A stretch of 64,000 bases of DNA from an uncultured Hungatella sp. (GTDB lineage: Bacteria > Bacillota > Clostridia > Lachnospirales > Lachnospiraceae): positions 1 through 64,000 of the forward strand of contig CAJUFP010000002.1 of the NCBI GenBank assembly GCA_910585645.1, given 5' to 3'. The notes below the pieces were generated by a model, which saw nothing but the letters and a program-made list of their open reading frames with translations, had not been told where the DNA came from and ran no database searches. Shown here piece by piece: positions 25,905-33,523 of this stretch. Positions within the stretch are counted from its first letter, which is position 1; each line of letters starts with the position of its first letter. The position numbers were made by a program, and so were the translations under genes.

Positions 25905-26627
25905 TTATCCAATCACTTTTACAATTGTTTTCTCGAATGCGGTCGAAAAGTTTTGCCGCAACTGCCGAAAAATCTTATCTTTTGATTCCTCTGGTTCTTC
26001 CTTATAAGCCGCAGAAACCACATCATATCCCCACAAACTCTCCGGCGTAGAATACACCGACACCGGCCACCCATATTCTTCGCCTCTTTTATTCATCTTA
26101 CGTCTGAAATCCCTCTGAATAAGATAGGTCTGCATCTGCAGTTCTGTCACAATACCTTCAAAGTTCTTTTCTCCATTCTTCCCAAATCCCGCAGCCTTCT
26201 TTAACTCAAAAGAATACAGTTCCTTCTGCTGTTCAAACTGATCCATGATCTTCTTACAGCGGATACTGGCTAGTTCATCCTCCCACCGGCTGTCAAAATC
26301 ATACCCCTGCCTTCTGTAATTGGCAAAATACGGAAACCATTTCTTAGAAATAAATCCCGCCTTTTTGTTAAAAAACTTCCCATAGGCCACCGTGCCCGTC
26401 CTTGCAATGATCTCCCGCCATTCCCAGGGGTCCTGCTCCCTGTCTCCCGTCCACCAAAACCGAGGAGACGTATGTTCTTACGCTGAAAAGCCCTCAATCT
26501 CATTTCTAAACAGCGGAAGAAATCCCACCTCATTAATCCAGTTGATCAACTCCTGGTAACTGCGGATTCGATAAGGATTGTCCCAATCCAGTCCATACAT
26601 AACCCACTCACCATTCTCTACTGCCAT
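25905..26627 (-). pseudogene. AlkZ-related protein gene with internal stop codon
   Basis: The frame from ATG 26627 to the stop at 25905 would give 240 residues, but codon 50 is TAA (26478-26480). Both parts are in the same frame: the first encodes MAVENGEWVMYGLDWDNPYR and ends EIEGFSA, the second resumes EHTSPRFWWTGDREQ and continues to the C-terminus. From memory, intact relatives annotated as AlkZ-related have Glu here, so a single G-to-T change would explain the stop. Translation could restart within the second part only without the N-terminus. A ribosome site precedes the ATG (GGGAGAGGTTAC). The function of the intact family is unknown. Confidence 0.75.
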
Positions 26628-26657
26628 GTAACCTCTCCCTAATCCTGTCCGTCCCTG

Positions 26658-26984
26658 TCAGACAGCAGACTTCATTCTTTCTAATATTGTCATATATTTC
26701 CCTGTCATGGCATCTATCTCTGTTAGTTCCGCTTCTGTCGCATCCTCCAAATCATGTTCCGTGTCCTGCAAAACATCCATGACGATCTCCTCTTTCAGAC
26801 ATTGAAGCAGTTCTTCCGGCGTTTCAATAACCTCCGGTATATAGGCAAAATCACCTGCAGCCGGGTCATAATGAAGGATCACATATCCAAACTTTGTATT
26901 GCAGATATCTATATACTTATTCTCAGTAATATACTCACTAAATGTATTGATAATCTCCGAAAAAGTCCAATCCATATTTACCAT
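26658..26984 (-). CDS. Small acidic protein, 108 residues
   Basis: Begins at ATG 26984 (or the ATG nine bases in, 26975) with AGAGAAG upstream. Strongly acidic and helical, with QDTEHDLEDATEAELTEID near the C-terminus; the middle part (YIPEVIETPEELLQCLKEE) is common in small clostridial hypotheticals. It has a good promoter and lies 31 bases upstream of the AlkZ-related pseudogene, probably in one transcript. Function unknown. Confidence 0.65.
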   Translation of the reverse strand: MVNMDWTFSEIINTFSEYITENKYIDICNTKFGYVILHYDPAAGDFAYIPEVIETPEELLQCLKEEIVMDVLQDTEHDLEDATEAELTEIDAMTGKYMTILERMKSAV

Positions 26985-27017
26985 CTTCTCTTTGCAAACA
27001 TATGTTCTATTTGAATT

Positions 27018-27046
27018 ATCTTATCACAGGGAACTAAAAGTGTCAA
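27018..27046 (-). promoter_or_regulatory. Promoter of the acidic-protein/AlkZ-related operon
   Basis: Minus strand TTGACA (27041-27046), 17-base spacer, TAAGAT (27018-27023). It lies 34 bases upstream of the ATG at 26984, a consistent distance. Confidence 0.75.
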
Positions 27047-27150
27047 TATACAGAATTTATACAACGGTGATAACAATAGCTATTTTCTACCTTCCGTATT
27101 TAAACTTTTATATGCTTCCCACATCTAGACAGCTGCTTCATTTTTCTCAC

Positions 27151-27179
27151 TAATAAAAAGGGGGGGGTGAATCCCCCTT
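27151..27179 (-). terminator. Terminator after the type I toxin locus
   Basis: Minus strand GGGGG-ATTCA-CCCCC followed by CCC and TTTTT. It closes the toxin transcript and perhaps the CBASS operon upstream of it. Confidence 0.7.
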
Positions 27180-27288
27180 CAATTGTGTTATATTTTTTAG
27201 ACATAAGGAACGCAACCGCCCACAAAGTGGTTGACCTCTGCTATAGACTAAAGCCTACCTGCATCCGCCAAGAAACAAGATAGGCTTG

Positions 27289-27384
27289 TTATTTTCGCTT
27301 ATGATTCCTATCAATATAGGCAAGCAGTGCAACTAAAAAAGTACCACCCAGAAATAACAGGCTTAACTCTTCATATGTAGTCAT
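27289..27384 (-). CDS. Holin-like type I toxin, 31 residues
   Basis: Starts MTTYEELSLL and continues with a single membrane helix (FLGGTFLVALLAYI) and a basic tail DRNHKRK. This is the pattern of the putative holin-like toxin family of Firmicutes type I toxin-antitoxin systems, in which an antisense RNA overlaps the 3' end of the toxin mRNA. The 3' region here has a stem AAGCCTATCTT/AGGTAGGCTT and a second with CAACCACTTTGTGGGCGGTTG, typical of structured toxin mRNAs. It starts 30 bases after the CBASS E2 gene. The antitoxin RNA itself is not identified. Confidence 0.75.
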   Translation of the reverse strand: MTTYEELSLLFLGGTFLVALLAYIDRNHKRK

Positions 27385-27413
27385 TTATCAACAGTTCCTT
27401 AAATTAGTTTTAT

Positions 27414-27872
27414 CTACTTTAATCTTTTCTTTTCGTCCCCTAAATGTATTCCTCCACCCAACCATTCTCCTGTAGCAAGCCATAGTTCAAAATAATAAAG
27501 CCATAAACATGTCCATGGCACCAAAGTTTCTGCCCATGAATCTTGATAGCTCCATTCATGATATTTAGGATAATATAAGCACAGTGATCCATTTGAATAC
27601 AGATGAGGAATTTTATTTTCTCCAGCTATTTTTTTAAGATTAGGTTTTACTACAAATATATCCACATTAGTGCTTCCTTGCTGGGTGACAATTTTTACCA
27701 TATAGTCATACGAATCTTCTGTTGGTTGTAACTTAATATATATTTCCATATTATCCCTGTTTATCTTATATGAAACATTTGAATACTCTTTCTTTATTTC
27801 TATATAATGAGACATCATATCCAGAAATGATCCATCTTTATGTTTAAAATGTCTTTTATAATTACTCGCCAT
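27414..27872 (-). CDS. CBASS E2-like conjugating enzyme (short type II)
   Basis: 152 residues; the start overlaps the CD-NTase stop by 11 bases. The E2-fold signature is PHLYSNGSLCLYYP, placing the catalytic Cys at residue 98, followed by WAETLVPWTCLWLYYFELWL and a GGGIH tail. In short type II CBASS this E2-only protein conjugates the CD-NTase C-terminus to target molecules and primes cyclic-nucleotide synthesis; there is no E1 (Cap2 fusion) or JAB protease (Cap3) here. It completes a three-gene operon with the CD-NTase and NUDIX effector. Confidence 0.85.
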   Translation of the reverse strand: MASNYKRHFKHKDGSFLDMMSHYIEIKKEYSNVSYKINRDNMEIYIKLQPTEDSYDYMVKIVTQQGSTNVDIFVVKPNLKKIAGENKIPHLYSNGSLCLYYPKYHEWSYQDSWAETLVPWTCLWLYYFELWLATGEWLGGGIHLGDEKKRLK

Positions 27873-28971
27873 AAAATGTATTCTTCCTAACTGCTACTCC
27901 GACTTGCATTGTGTTAAAATGCCCTGTTTCTCCTATAGATAAAAGTCCTGCTGCACGGGCAGTGTTCATAGCATCTGCTGCTTCTTTCACAACTTCGTTT
28001 GTAATTTTTTCACCAAACATAGATTGTACCTGCGTAATAATCTCTATATTATTTTTTACAGCTTTTAATTTTGCAATATCTTTCGTGAATTTCTGCATCA
28101 TATCGACAAAATCTATATAATTCCGTGGATTCTCTTCCCATTTTTCCGTCAACACTTCATCTACAACTGGGTTATTTACCTCAAAAGGGATTCCATCTGC
28201 GTTAATAATAAGTTTATTAACATATGTACAAAAATCCGACATAATATCAAGTTCAGTAGAATACTGGCTACTTATCTTTCCCATTAATGTACACAATACA
28301 ATACTTCTCACAGGTTCTGTATTGTTTTTCTCACAGTAAAGATCACGGTACCTTTTTATTAGTTGAACAGCTCTTCTTAATGGTTCAAGATGTGCTACGA
28401 TTTCTTGATTATCAATAAGTTCTGTACTTTCACATATCTGTCCACTCTCATAAACAGCATGTAAAATTTTCGTTCTAGCTTGATCTTCGAACCAATCTGC
28501 ATAACCAATCGGATTGCTATGATGATACCATCCTTTCAGTTCGCGATCTGGAACAATTATTTCATTTGATATTCTATCAACTGCCTGTCCTGGCATTATA
28601 TCTATATGAAAATCATTTGCATAGTTTACTCTAATACATCTGGTTTTCTTTTCGATCATATCACTATGGTTTTTATCTGTTGATAATATTCTATAAATAT
28701 GATTATACAGTTGTCGCGGAGTCATATCTGAATTTACTGGAATTTCAGCGACAAAATCAAGATCATATTCATTTCTCCCAATCGGTCTTACTGTCGTTTT
28801 TAGCTTAAAAGATCCATGCGGATAAATTCTAAGTTCAATATTACTAAAAGCATCATCTTCTTGAATTATATCTGCAATCACTCCATATCGTTTTTCAGCC
28901 AATTTGTATAAATGGGGTTGTAACTGTAACTTATCGCAAATACCTAAAAGCAATTTATCTTTATAGGCCAT
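27862..28971 (-). CDS. CBASS CD-NTase (cGAS/DncV-like nucleotidyltransferase)
   Basis: 369 residues from ATG 28971 with AGAAAGG upstream. Catalytic signature: G53-S54 (PHGSFKLKTT), then D70 and D72 (NEYDLDFV) and D124 (FHIDIMPG). The GS-x-DxD-x-D pattern marks the nucleotidyltransferase core; the second half matches the helical OAS-like domain of CD-NTases. It would make a cyclic di- or trinucleotide on phage infection. The C-terminus is NTFYGE; the penultimate Gly is the likely conjugation site for the E2 partner, with one residue after it. Specificity clade not assigned. Confidence 0.9.
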   Translation of the reverse strand: MAYKDKLLLGICDKLQLQPHLYKLAEKRYGVIADIIQEDDAFSNIELRIYPHGSFKLKTTVRPIGRNEYDLDFVAEIPVNSDMTPRQLYNHIYRILSTDKNHSDMIEKKTRCIRVNYANDFHIDIMPGQAVDRISNEIIVPDRELKGWYHHSNPIGYADWFEDQARTKILHAVYESGQICESTELIDNQEIVAHLEPLRRAVQLIKRYRDLYCEKNNTEPVRSIVLCTLMGKISSQYSTELDIMSDFCTYVNKLIINADGIPFEVNNPVVDEVLTEKWEENPRNYIDFVDMMQKFTKDIAKLKAVKNNIEIITQVQSMFGEKITNEVVKEAADAMNTARAAGLLSIGETGHFNTMQVGVAVRKNTFYGE

Positions 28972-28975
28972 ATAC

Positions 28976-29803
28976 TTACCTTTCTCCAATTATCCAAGGA
29001 ACATTACTTCCTAAATTCATTGTCACAGAACCATTATAACGCCGACTATGGATTTCATCTATCGATGCAAGACAAATACTATCTGGTTTATCATCTACCG
29101 CTTCTTTTATAATACGCTTCTGTTCGTTTGATAGAATCATTTCAAAAATATCAGCATATATAAATTCTGGTCTCTCTTTTTTCTTTCCTTCAGCCCCCAC
29201 AAAATATGTGAATCCAACATTATGTGTACCCACTTTGCGGTATTGAATTTTTTGGAATTTGTCCTTGGGCAATATACCTGTTTCTAAAACTTCTTCTATA
29301 AATTCTCTTGTTGGATCATATTCACGATTTTCCATCTTACTAAACCACTCTATAAATTTCAAGACATTTTTTCCAGATATATATAACCTTAAGTCATCCG
29401 TTTCATCCGTATTCCCCATCACAGTACTTGGCTTACATTTTAATTCATCTAGTGCTGGTTTTGCCTCTCTATAATATTTATAGACACCTCCGATTGGTTG
29501 ATATCTATCCTTCATTCGATTTCCACGAATAAGAAGATACTTACCATCTATTTCAATTTTATAAGAATACGCAAAAGACAAATAAACATCTTTATTTCTA
29601 TAAAGAATCTGCGACTTAAACCAAGTTAAAAAACTTTGTCCTTTCGTATCTACATATTCATATAAACAAGCCACAGTTGCACTAACCACACCAGAACCAA
29701 TAATATAAATTAATTGTACGATTGCTTTATTAGACTTTGCTGCGAAAGCAGTAATTCCAGCGAAAAATACTGTTTCAGTAATAACTCTAATAATTTTTCC
29801 CAC
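28976..29803 (-). CDS. CBASS effector: two-helix membrane protein with NUDIX-like domain (Cap16-like)
   Basis: 275 residues from GTG 29803 (AAAGGGTGGGATTAGC upstream); a promoter at 29826-29853 makes the longer reading to 29893 unlikely. Two membrane helices at about residues 8-22 and 27-45 (VFFAGITAFAA, AIVQLIYIIGSGVVSATVA) are followed by a domain with KYLLIRGNRMKDRYQPIGGV, which resembles the SMODS-associated NUDIX fold. The 2TM plus NUDIX layout is that of Cap16 effectors, thought to bind the cyclic-nucleotide signal and disrupt the membrane. It leads the CBASS operon, with the CD-NTase four bases after its stop. Confidence 0.75.
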   Translation of the reverse strand: MGKIIRVITETVFFAGITAFAAKSNKAIVQLIYIIGSGVVSATVACLYEYVDTKGQSFLTWFKSQILYRNKDVYLSFAYSYKIEIDGKYLLIRGNRMKDRYQPIGGVYKYYREAKPALDELKCKPSTVMGNTDETDDLRLYISGKNVLKFIEWFSKMENREYDPTREFIEEVLETGILPKDKFQKIQYRKVGTHNVGFTYFVGAEGKKKERPEFIYADIFEMILSNEQKRIIKEAVDDKPDSICLASIDEIHSRRYNGSVTMNLGSNVPWIIGER

Positions 29804-29825
29804 GCTAATCCCACCCTTTCGCCTT

Positions 29826-29853
29826 TCTATAATGGCTCCACTATTTTTCTCAA
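29826..29853 (-). promoter_or_regulatory. Candidate CBASS promoter
   Basis: Minus strand TTGAGA (29848-29853), 16-base spacer, TATAGA (29826-29831). It is 22 bases upstream of the GTG at 29803, which supports that start. Confidence 0.55.
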
Positions 29854-30024
29854 TTCTATCCTCATTTAGAATATATGTTATATATCGAAACAAGTCTATA
29901 TATAAATACGCTTCAAAGATACTACATTAATTTCTGTAATACCCACTTTCATATTAATACTATAAATATAAGAACTTTTTGTAAACAGCCAATGAAAGTT
30001 GCTCCCATTTCGCATTAAAAAATA

Positions 30025-30240
30025 CTACTTAATATAGCTATATATTTCCAATGTTCTTTTTGTAACATAAAAGAAGGTTAAATCTTCTGCAATATATTCT
30101 TTACGTTTTAATGATCTAATAATTGGCAGCAGTTCCAAATCGCCTACCTGTAAATAGTTCATTACGTCCTTTGGATCGCATTCTCCTTTTTCATTTGCGC
30201 ATTCGACGATAACTTTTACTACATCATTCTCAGAAATCAT
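30025..30240 (-). CDS. Small winged-helix-like protein, 71 residues
   Basis: ATG 30240 after a modest AATCAAGAA site. The sequence (VKVIVECANEKGECDPKDV, LELLPIIRSLKRKEYIAED, FFYVTKRTLEIYSYIK) fits a small winged helix. The pattern is similar in kind to the N-terminal region of the TIR protein upstream. It may regulate the TIR or CBASS genes that flank it. No closer family recognised. Confidence 0.5.
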   Translation of the reverse strand: MISENDVVKVIVECANEKGECDPKDVMNYLQVGDLELLPIIRSLKRKEYIAEDLTFFYVTKRTLEIYSYIK

Positions 30241-30396
30241 TTCTTGATTTGATTTTATTTTGATAATTCTTTTAATATATCTATAGTACTTTTTTAGTAG
30301 TTAAAACAATAGTTAAAATATTTAAATTATATTGGATAACATAATACCGATTTTCTTTACATTTCCAAAAATTCGTGGGTTTCTAATCCCAGTATT

Positions 30397-31260
30397 TTAC
30401 TTATATCGTTTAATCAATTCCTTTGCCAGAAGTATCGTAATTTCTTTTTTGTCATAATCTTTTGAATTAATACACTGAATATCTACTAATTCCGGATAAT
30501 TCTTTTGTAATTCTTCAAGTGTGATTCCGTGTAATAATGGCAATACAATTTTTTGTCCACTTTCGTTTTGCTGATTTAAAAATTCATTAAGTTCTCTTTC
30601 TGTCCATTCCCTACCAAAAAAATTTCGTGATATAACTATTATTGCAAACTCTGAATTTGATGTACCATCTAAAATAACTTTTTTCCAATTATCTCCCCAT
30701 GACAATACATCTGTATCATAAAATACATTAATGCCTAGTCTTCTTACTGCTATATTAAGTAAATCAACATAATCACTTTTATCTTTACTTGCGTGAGAAA
30801 TAAAAACATCATATTTCTTACGTATACCTTTTTCTATCTTAATTATATCTTCATCTTTCTTTTGTTGTTCCTCAGCTCGCTTATATGCTTTTTCTTTATC
30901 TGAAAAGTATTGTTTTCCACTTTCAGATAATGTAATCATTGCCCCTGTTACATAATTTCTTACAGAAGATAACATTCCATACATTTGAAGTTTTTCACAC
31001 TCTAATAAAAAAGAATCGCACAAATAGCGGGGTAGTTTTTCTACCTCAAAGCTAATATAATTTCTCTCATTGCCATCATATTGATCTAAGATAGCTTGTA
31101 ACATATTTTCTGATTCTCTATCCATTACACGAAAACCACTTACAATTTCGGACCCTTTTATAATTTCTGATGCTCTATCACGCAATTGTGCTTCTTGAGC
31201 CGCTTTTTGTGCTTCTTTTCTTTGCTTTTCTATAGCTTTCTCAAGTGGCGATTTAGCCAT
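30397..31260 (-). CDS. TIR-domain defence protein
   Basis: 287 residues, start ATG 31260 after GGATGG. The N-terminus is a charged coiled coil (residues 5-40), then a region with a helical YISFEVEKLPRYLCDSF block that may be a winged-helix recognition domain. The C-terminal TIR domain (residues 149-287) opens KYDVFISHASKDK, continues GINVFYDTDVLSWGDNW, and has SRNFFGREWTERELNEF with the candidate catalytic Glu at 223. TIR effectors of bacterial defence cleave NAD or bind signals, with the sensor usually in the same protein or an adjacent one. No partner such as ThsA/SIR2 is present. Confidence 0.8.
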   Translation of the reverse strand: MAKSPLEKAIEKQRKEAQKAAQEAQLRDRASEIIKGSEIVSGFRVMDRESENMLQAILDQYDGNERNYISFEVEKLPRYLCDSFLLECEKLQMYGMLSSVRNYVTGAMITLSESGKQYFSDKEKAYKRAEEQQKKDEDIIKIEKGIRKKYDVFISHASKDKSDYVDLLNIAVRRLGINVFYDTDVLSWGDNWKKVILDGTSNSEFAIIVISRNFFGREWTERELNEFLNQQNESGQKIVLPLLHGITLEELQKNYPELVDIQCINSKDYDKKEITILLAKELIKRYK

Positions 31261-31287
31261 TTATATTTTCCATCCTTCTTTTTATTT

Positions 31288-31701
31288 CTATTTGCCTTCC
31301 TCAATAATATCCAGCATTTCTCGTGGTGTAACAATATATGTTTGTATCGGGAAGTGCTTTATATTTCCTGTTACGAGATAAGCATCTTCTTCTTTACGCT
31401 TTTCCATTAGCACTGCATAAAACACGATGTCTTTTGGATCTGGTATTTCATCCTCAATTAGTCCATAGTCAGAATAGACAGCTCTTTTCTTAAGTTCATC
31501 CAAAAGAACTTTTACCGCCCCTTTATCAAAGCGAAACTTTGGTCGTCTTAGAACGTCCTCATATTCTGCAATAATTTCATTATTGAGGACAGGAATAATA
31601 TCACCATTCAATGCCTCCGCTGCAACCTGTCCGGGTACCGAGCCGGTTTTAAGCATAGCGGAGACAAGGACATTTGTATCCAATACTGCATAATATTTCA
31701 T
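31288..31701 (-). CDS. PIN-family toxin of a RelB-paired system
   Basis: 137 residues starting KYYAVLDTNVLVSAML (D8, N10), with DIVFYAVLMEKRKEEDAYLVT and LVTGNIKHFPIQTYIVTPREML near the end. This is the putative toxin component, PIN family pattern. The ATG overlaps the antitoxin stop by four bases. RNA cleavage is expected. Confidence 0.85.
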   Translation of the reverse strand: MKYYAVLDTNVLVSAMLKTGSVPGQVAAEALNGDIIPVLNNEIIAEYEDVLRRPKFRFDKGAVKVLLDELKKRAVYSDYGLIEDEIPDPKDIVFYAVLMEKRKEEDAYLVTGNIKHFPIQTYIVTPREMLDIIEEGK

Positions 31702-32006
31702 TGGCTAGATGCCCGCCGTTCACTTCTGGAGGCTTCAATCTCGGCATTGATCTCATCTAGTGTCATATCTGACAGGCCATTCTTTTTAGAGGCTTCTCCA
31801 ATTTCGACCATAGCACGGTATCCTCGCTCAGCATTATAAGGAGCTTTCGGAAGTGTCATTCTGAAAGGAATACCATTTTCCATAACTGCCCGTTTTAAAA
31901 ACATTCTTACAGCAGTAGAAGTATCAATTCCTAAACGTTCAAAGACCTGGGCAGCCTCGTCCTTCAATGAATCTTCTACACGAACCTGCAATAGCGAAGT
32001 AGCCAT
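31698..32006 (-). CDS. RelB/DinJ-family antitoxin
   Basis: 102 residues from ATG 32006 (GGGGGATTTATC upstream) with the ribbon-helix-helix opening TSLLQVRVEDSLKDEAAQVF and GIDTSTAVRMFLKRAV, typical of RelB/DinJ. The C-terminus (MTLDEINAEIEASRSERR) binds the toxin. Autoregulation at the adjacent promoter is likely. Confidence 0.85.
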   Translation of the reverse strand: MATSLLQVRVEDSLKDEAAQVFERLGIDTSTAVRMFLKRAVMENGIPFRMTLPKAPYNAERGYRAMVEIGEASKKNGLSDMTLDEINAEIEASRSERRASSQ

Positions 32007-32035
32007 GATAAATCCCCCTTTTCTCTTGTAAGACA

Positions 32036-32064
32036 ATTATATTACACCGTCAGTTAAAAATCAA
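32036..32064 (-). promoter_or_regulatory. Promoter of the RelB/PIN operon
   Basis: Minus strand TTGATT (32059-32064), 17-base spacer, TATAAT (32036-32041). Confidence 0.75.
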
Positions 32065-32077
32065 TATTTTTTCCATT

Positions 32078-32599
32078 CTAGTTATGATATTCTTTTATTT
32101 CTCTTGATACCTTTTCCTCAATCTTCTCATACAGCACACCAAATTTTCCCCTATCATACCCCTCCGAACTAACAAATATCACCCTCCCCCGTTCTTTCCT
32201 CTGCACCACACTCCTCCCCTCCCCAGAAATCCTCACATAAAATCCCTTCCCTTTCTTCCCTTCAATCATCCCCTCAATCTCCTCAAAATAAATCCTGCAA
32301 GACTCATACTCCCCATCCCGAAACGGCTGCACCGCCACAAAGCAGTCCCTCTGAACCTCTAAAAAGCAGTTTACAATCGGCATAATCCGCCGCTGAATCC
32401 CCCGATACACCACCCAGATAACCATCAAAGCACCAACAGCCAGCCCCACAACAACCACCCCATATCCCCTCCAGCGCCCAGACCCAATCATCAACAGTCC
32501 CACAGACGCCAAAATCCCCAATAACGGAAAAAGAAGGAGCAGCCGCTCCTTCCAGTCCATCCTCCTATACATCATTTCTTCAGACGGTTCCAATCTCAT
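32078..32599 (-). CDS. Membrane protein with PH-like C-terminal region
   Basis: 173 residues from ATG 32599, after GGAGGAGAGAAACG. Two membrane helices near residues 19-38 and 44-65 are followed by a soluble beta-rich domain with a PIVNCFLEVQRDCFVAVQPF stretch and an EEIEGMIEGKKGKGFYVRIS segment, similar in shape to bacterial PH (YcxB-like) domains. It is translationally linked to the zinc-finger gene upstream. Role unknown. Confidence 0.6.
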   Translation of the reverse strand: MRLEPSEEMMYRRMDWKERLLLLFPLLGILASVGLLMIGSGRWRGYGVVVVGLAVGALMVIWVVYRGIQRRIMPIVNCFLEVQRDCFVAVQPFRDGEYESCRIYFEEIEGMIEGKKGKGFYVRISGEGRSVVQRKERGRVIFVSSEGYDRGKFGVLYEKIEEKVSREIKEYHN

Positions 32600-32615
32600 T
32601 CGTTTCTCTCCTCCC

Positions 32616-33104
32616 TCACGCTGCTCTCCCTCCCCGGTCCCCATTCCAGTTCTCCATCACCTTCTCACACTCCCTGATCGTCTCCTCACACAGATAATCC
32701 GAAAAATACCCGATATGGGTCTCCTCATACGGCAGATTCAGCCTCCCCGAAAGCCACACATATACCCCATCCCTGCTCATACACCCAGCCTTCACGATCC
32801 GGTCAATGGCCCTGTGGGCACGAATCCTCTTATTCCGAAGCTCCGAATCCGCCAACGTCCCCTTAGGCTTTTTTGTTCCCTCATGAACCCCCACATAAGC
32901 CCCACACGCCGGATAGCCGCTGCACACATACAAAAGGCTCCCCTCCACAATGGTATTCTCCCCATACACATACTCCGCCGGCCGCAAAACCGACACCCTT
33001 CCGCAATAAGGACAAACCGGAGCCCTCACCGCTTTTGCCTCCTTCTTCCGTCCATACCCACTCTTATATCCGCTGATCCTAGCTCCATTTCTCCTGTTCT
33101 TCAT
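32616..33104 (-). CDS. Zinc-finger protein (DUF3268-like)
   Basis: 162 residues, ATG 33104 after GGGGAAG. N-terminal basic tail, then a zinc ribbon (VCPYCGRVSVL, VCSGYPACGAYVGVHEGTKK) and a helical LRNKRIRAHRAIDRI region, ending in LCEETIRECEKVM. The pattern matches the DUF3268 zinc-finger-containing family common in Clostridia phages and conjugative elements. Role unknown; nucleic-acid binding is likely. Confidence 0.75.
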   Translation of the reverse strand: MKNRRNGARISGYKSGYGRKKEAKAVRAPVCPYCGRVSVLRPAEYVYGENTIVEGSLLYVCSGYPACGAYVGVHEGTKKPKGTLADSELRNKRIRAHRAIDRIVKAGCMSRDGVYVWLSGRLNLPYEETHIGYFSDYLCEETIRECEKVMENWNGDRGGRAA

Positions 33105-33210
33105 TCCGCACTTCCCCTTTCCTTATAAACAATCACAGCCCTCTGCCAGCCCCTTCCCACATCACCAGATCCGTCAGAACAGCCTTCTCCCTGTCACCTA
33201 ATTCCATTCT

Positions 33211-33238
33211 AAAAAATCCCCCTTCCAAATTTCAAGGG
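33211..33238 (-). terminator. Candidate terminator downstream of the cloverleaf repeat
   Basis: Minus strand CCCTTGAAATTTGGAAGGG with a five-base stem and then GGATTTTTTAG. It would end a transcript covering the giant surface gene and the cloverleaf. Confidence 0.5.
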
Positions 33239-33254
33239 CATTTCCAAAAAACTT

Positions 33255-33450
33255 TCCAGCTGTGCGGTTGGATGATCCAAGGATCATCCAACCCACTTAT
33301 CCATTCGCAAAAACCGTGCTGACGCACTTTTACGTCTGCTAACGCAGCCGATTTTTGCTCATTGATAAGTGGGCTGCTGATTCGGAAGGTCATTTGCATT
33401 GCCATAAATCGCATGCAAATGACCTTCCGAATCGCAACCGCACAGTTGGA
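33255..33450. repeat. Nested cloverleaf inverted repeat
   Basis: An outer stem (33255-33270 with 33435-33450, 15 of 16 paired) encloses three stem-loops: I, 33268-33291, TTGGATGATCC/GGATCATCCAA; II, 33292-33373, a 10-bp CCCACTTATC/GATAAGTGGG stem, then GCAAAAA/TTTTTGC, and two four-bp mini-hairpins (GTGC-TGAC-GCAC and CTGC-TAAC-GCAG); III, 33379-33433, a perfect 21-bp stem. Almost every base is paired. It follows the giant surface gene on its transcript. Confidence 0.85.
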
Positions 33451-33523
33451 AAAACTTTTTAAACTTTCCTTACAGGGAGAAAGCCCCTCTTCCCCGGCTC
33501 CCTCCCTCCTATCAAATCACTTA

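Larger units (their letters stand above)
33105..33523. other. 420-bp intergenic region without genes
   Basis: No reading frame of interest. It contains the nested cloverleaf inverted repeat (33255-33450), a weak terminator (33211-33238) and plain spacer to the DUF3268-like gene. Confidence 0.7.

Noticed and set aside
26270..26533. An 87-codon frame overlapping the AlkZ-related gene
   Set aside because: It is an alternative frame of the same DNA; the in-frame halves around the TAA explain the region better.
29804..29893. N-terminal extension of the NUDIX effector to 29893
   Set aside because: A candidate promoter lies in this span and the GTG at 29803 has a good ribosome site, so translation from 29893 is unlikely.
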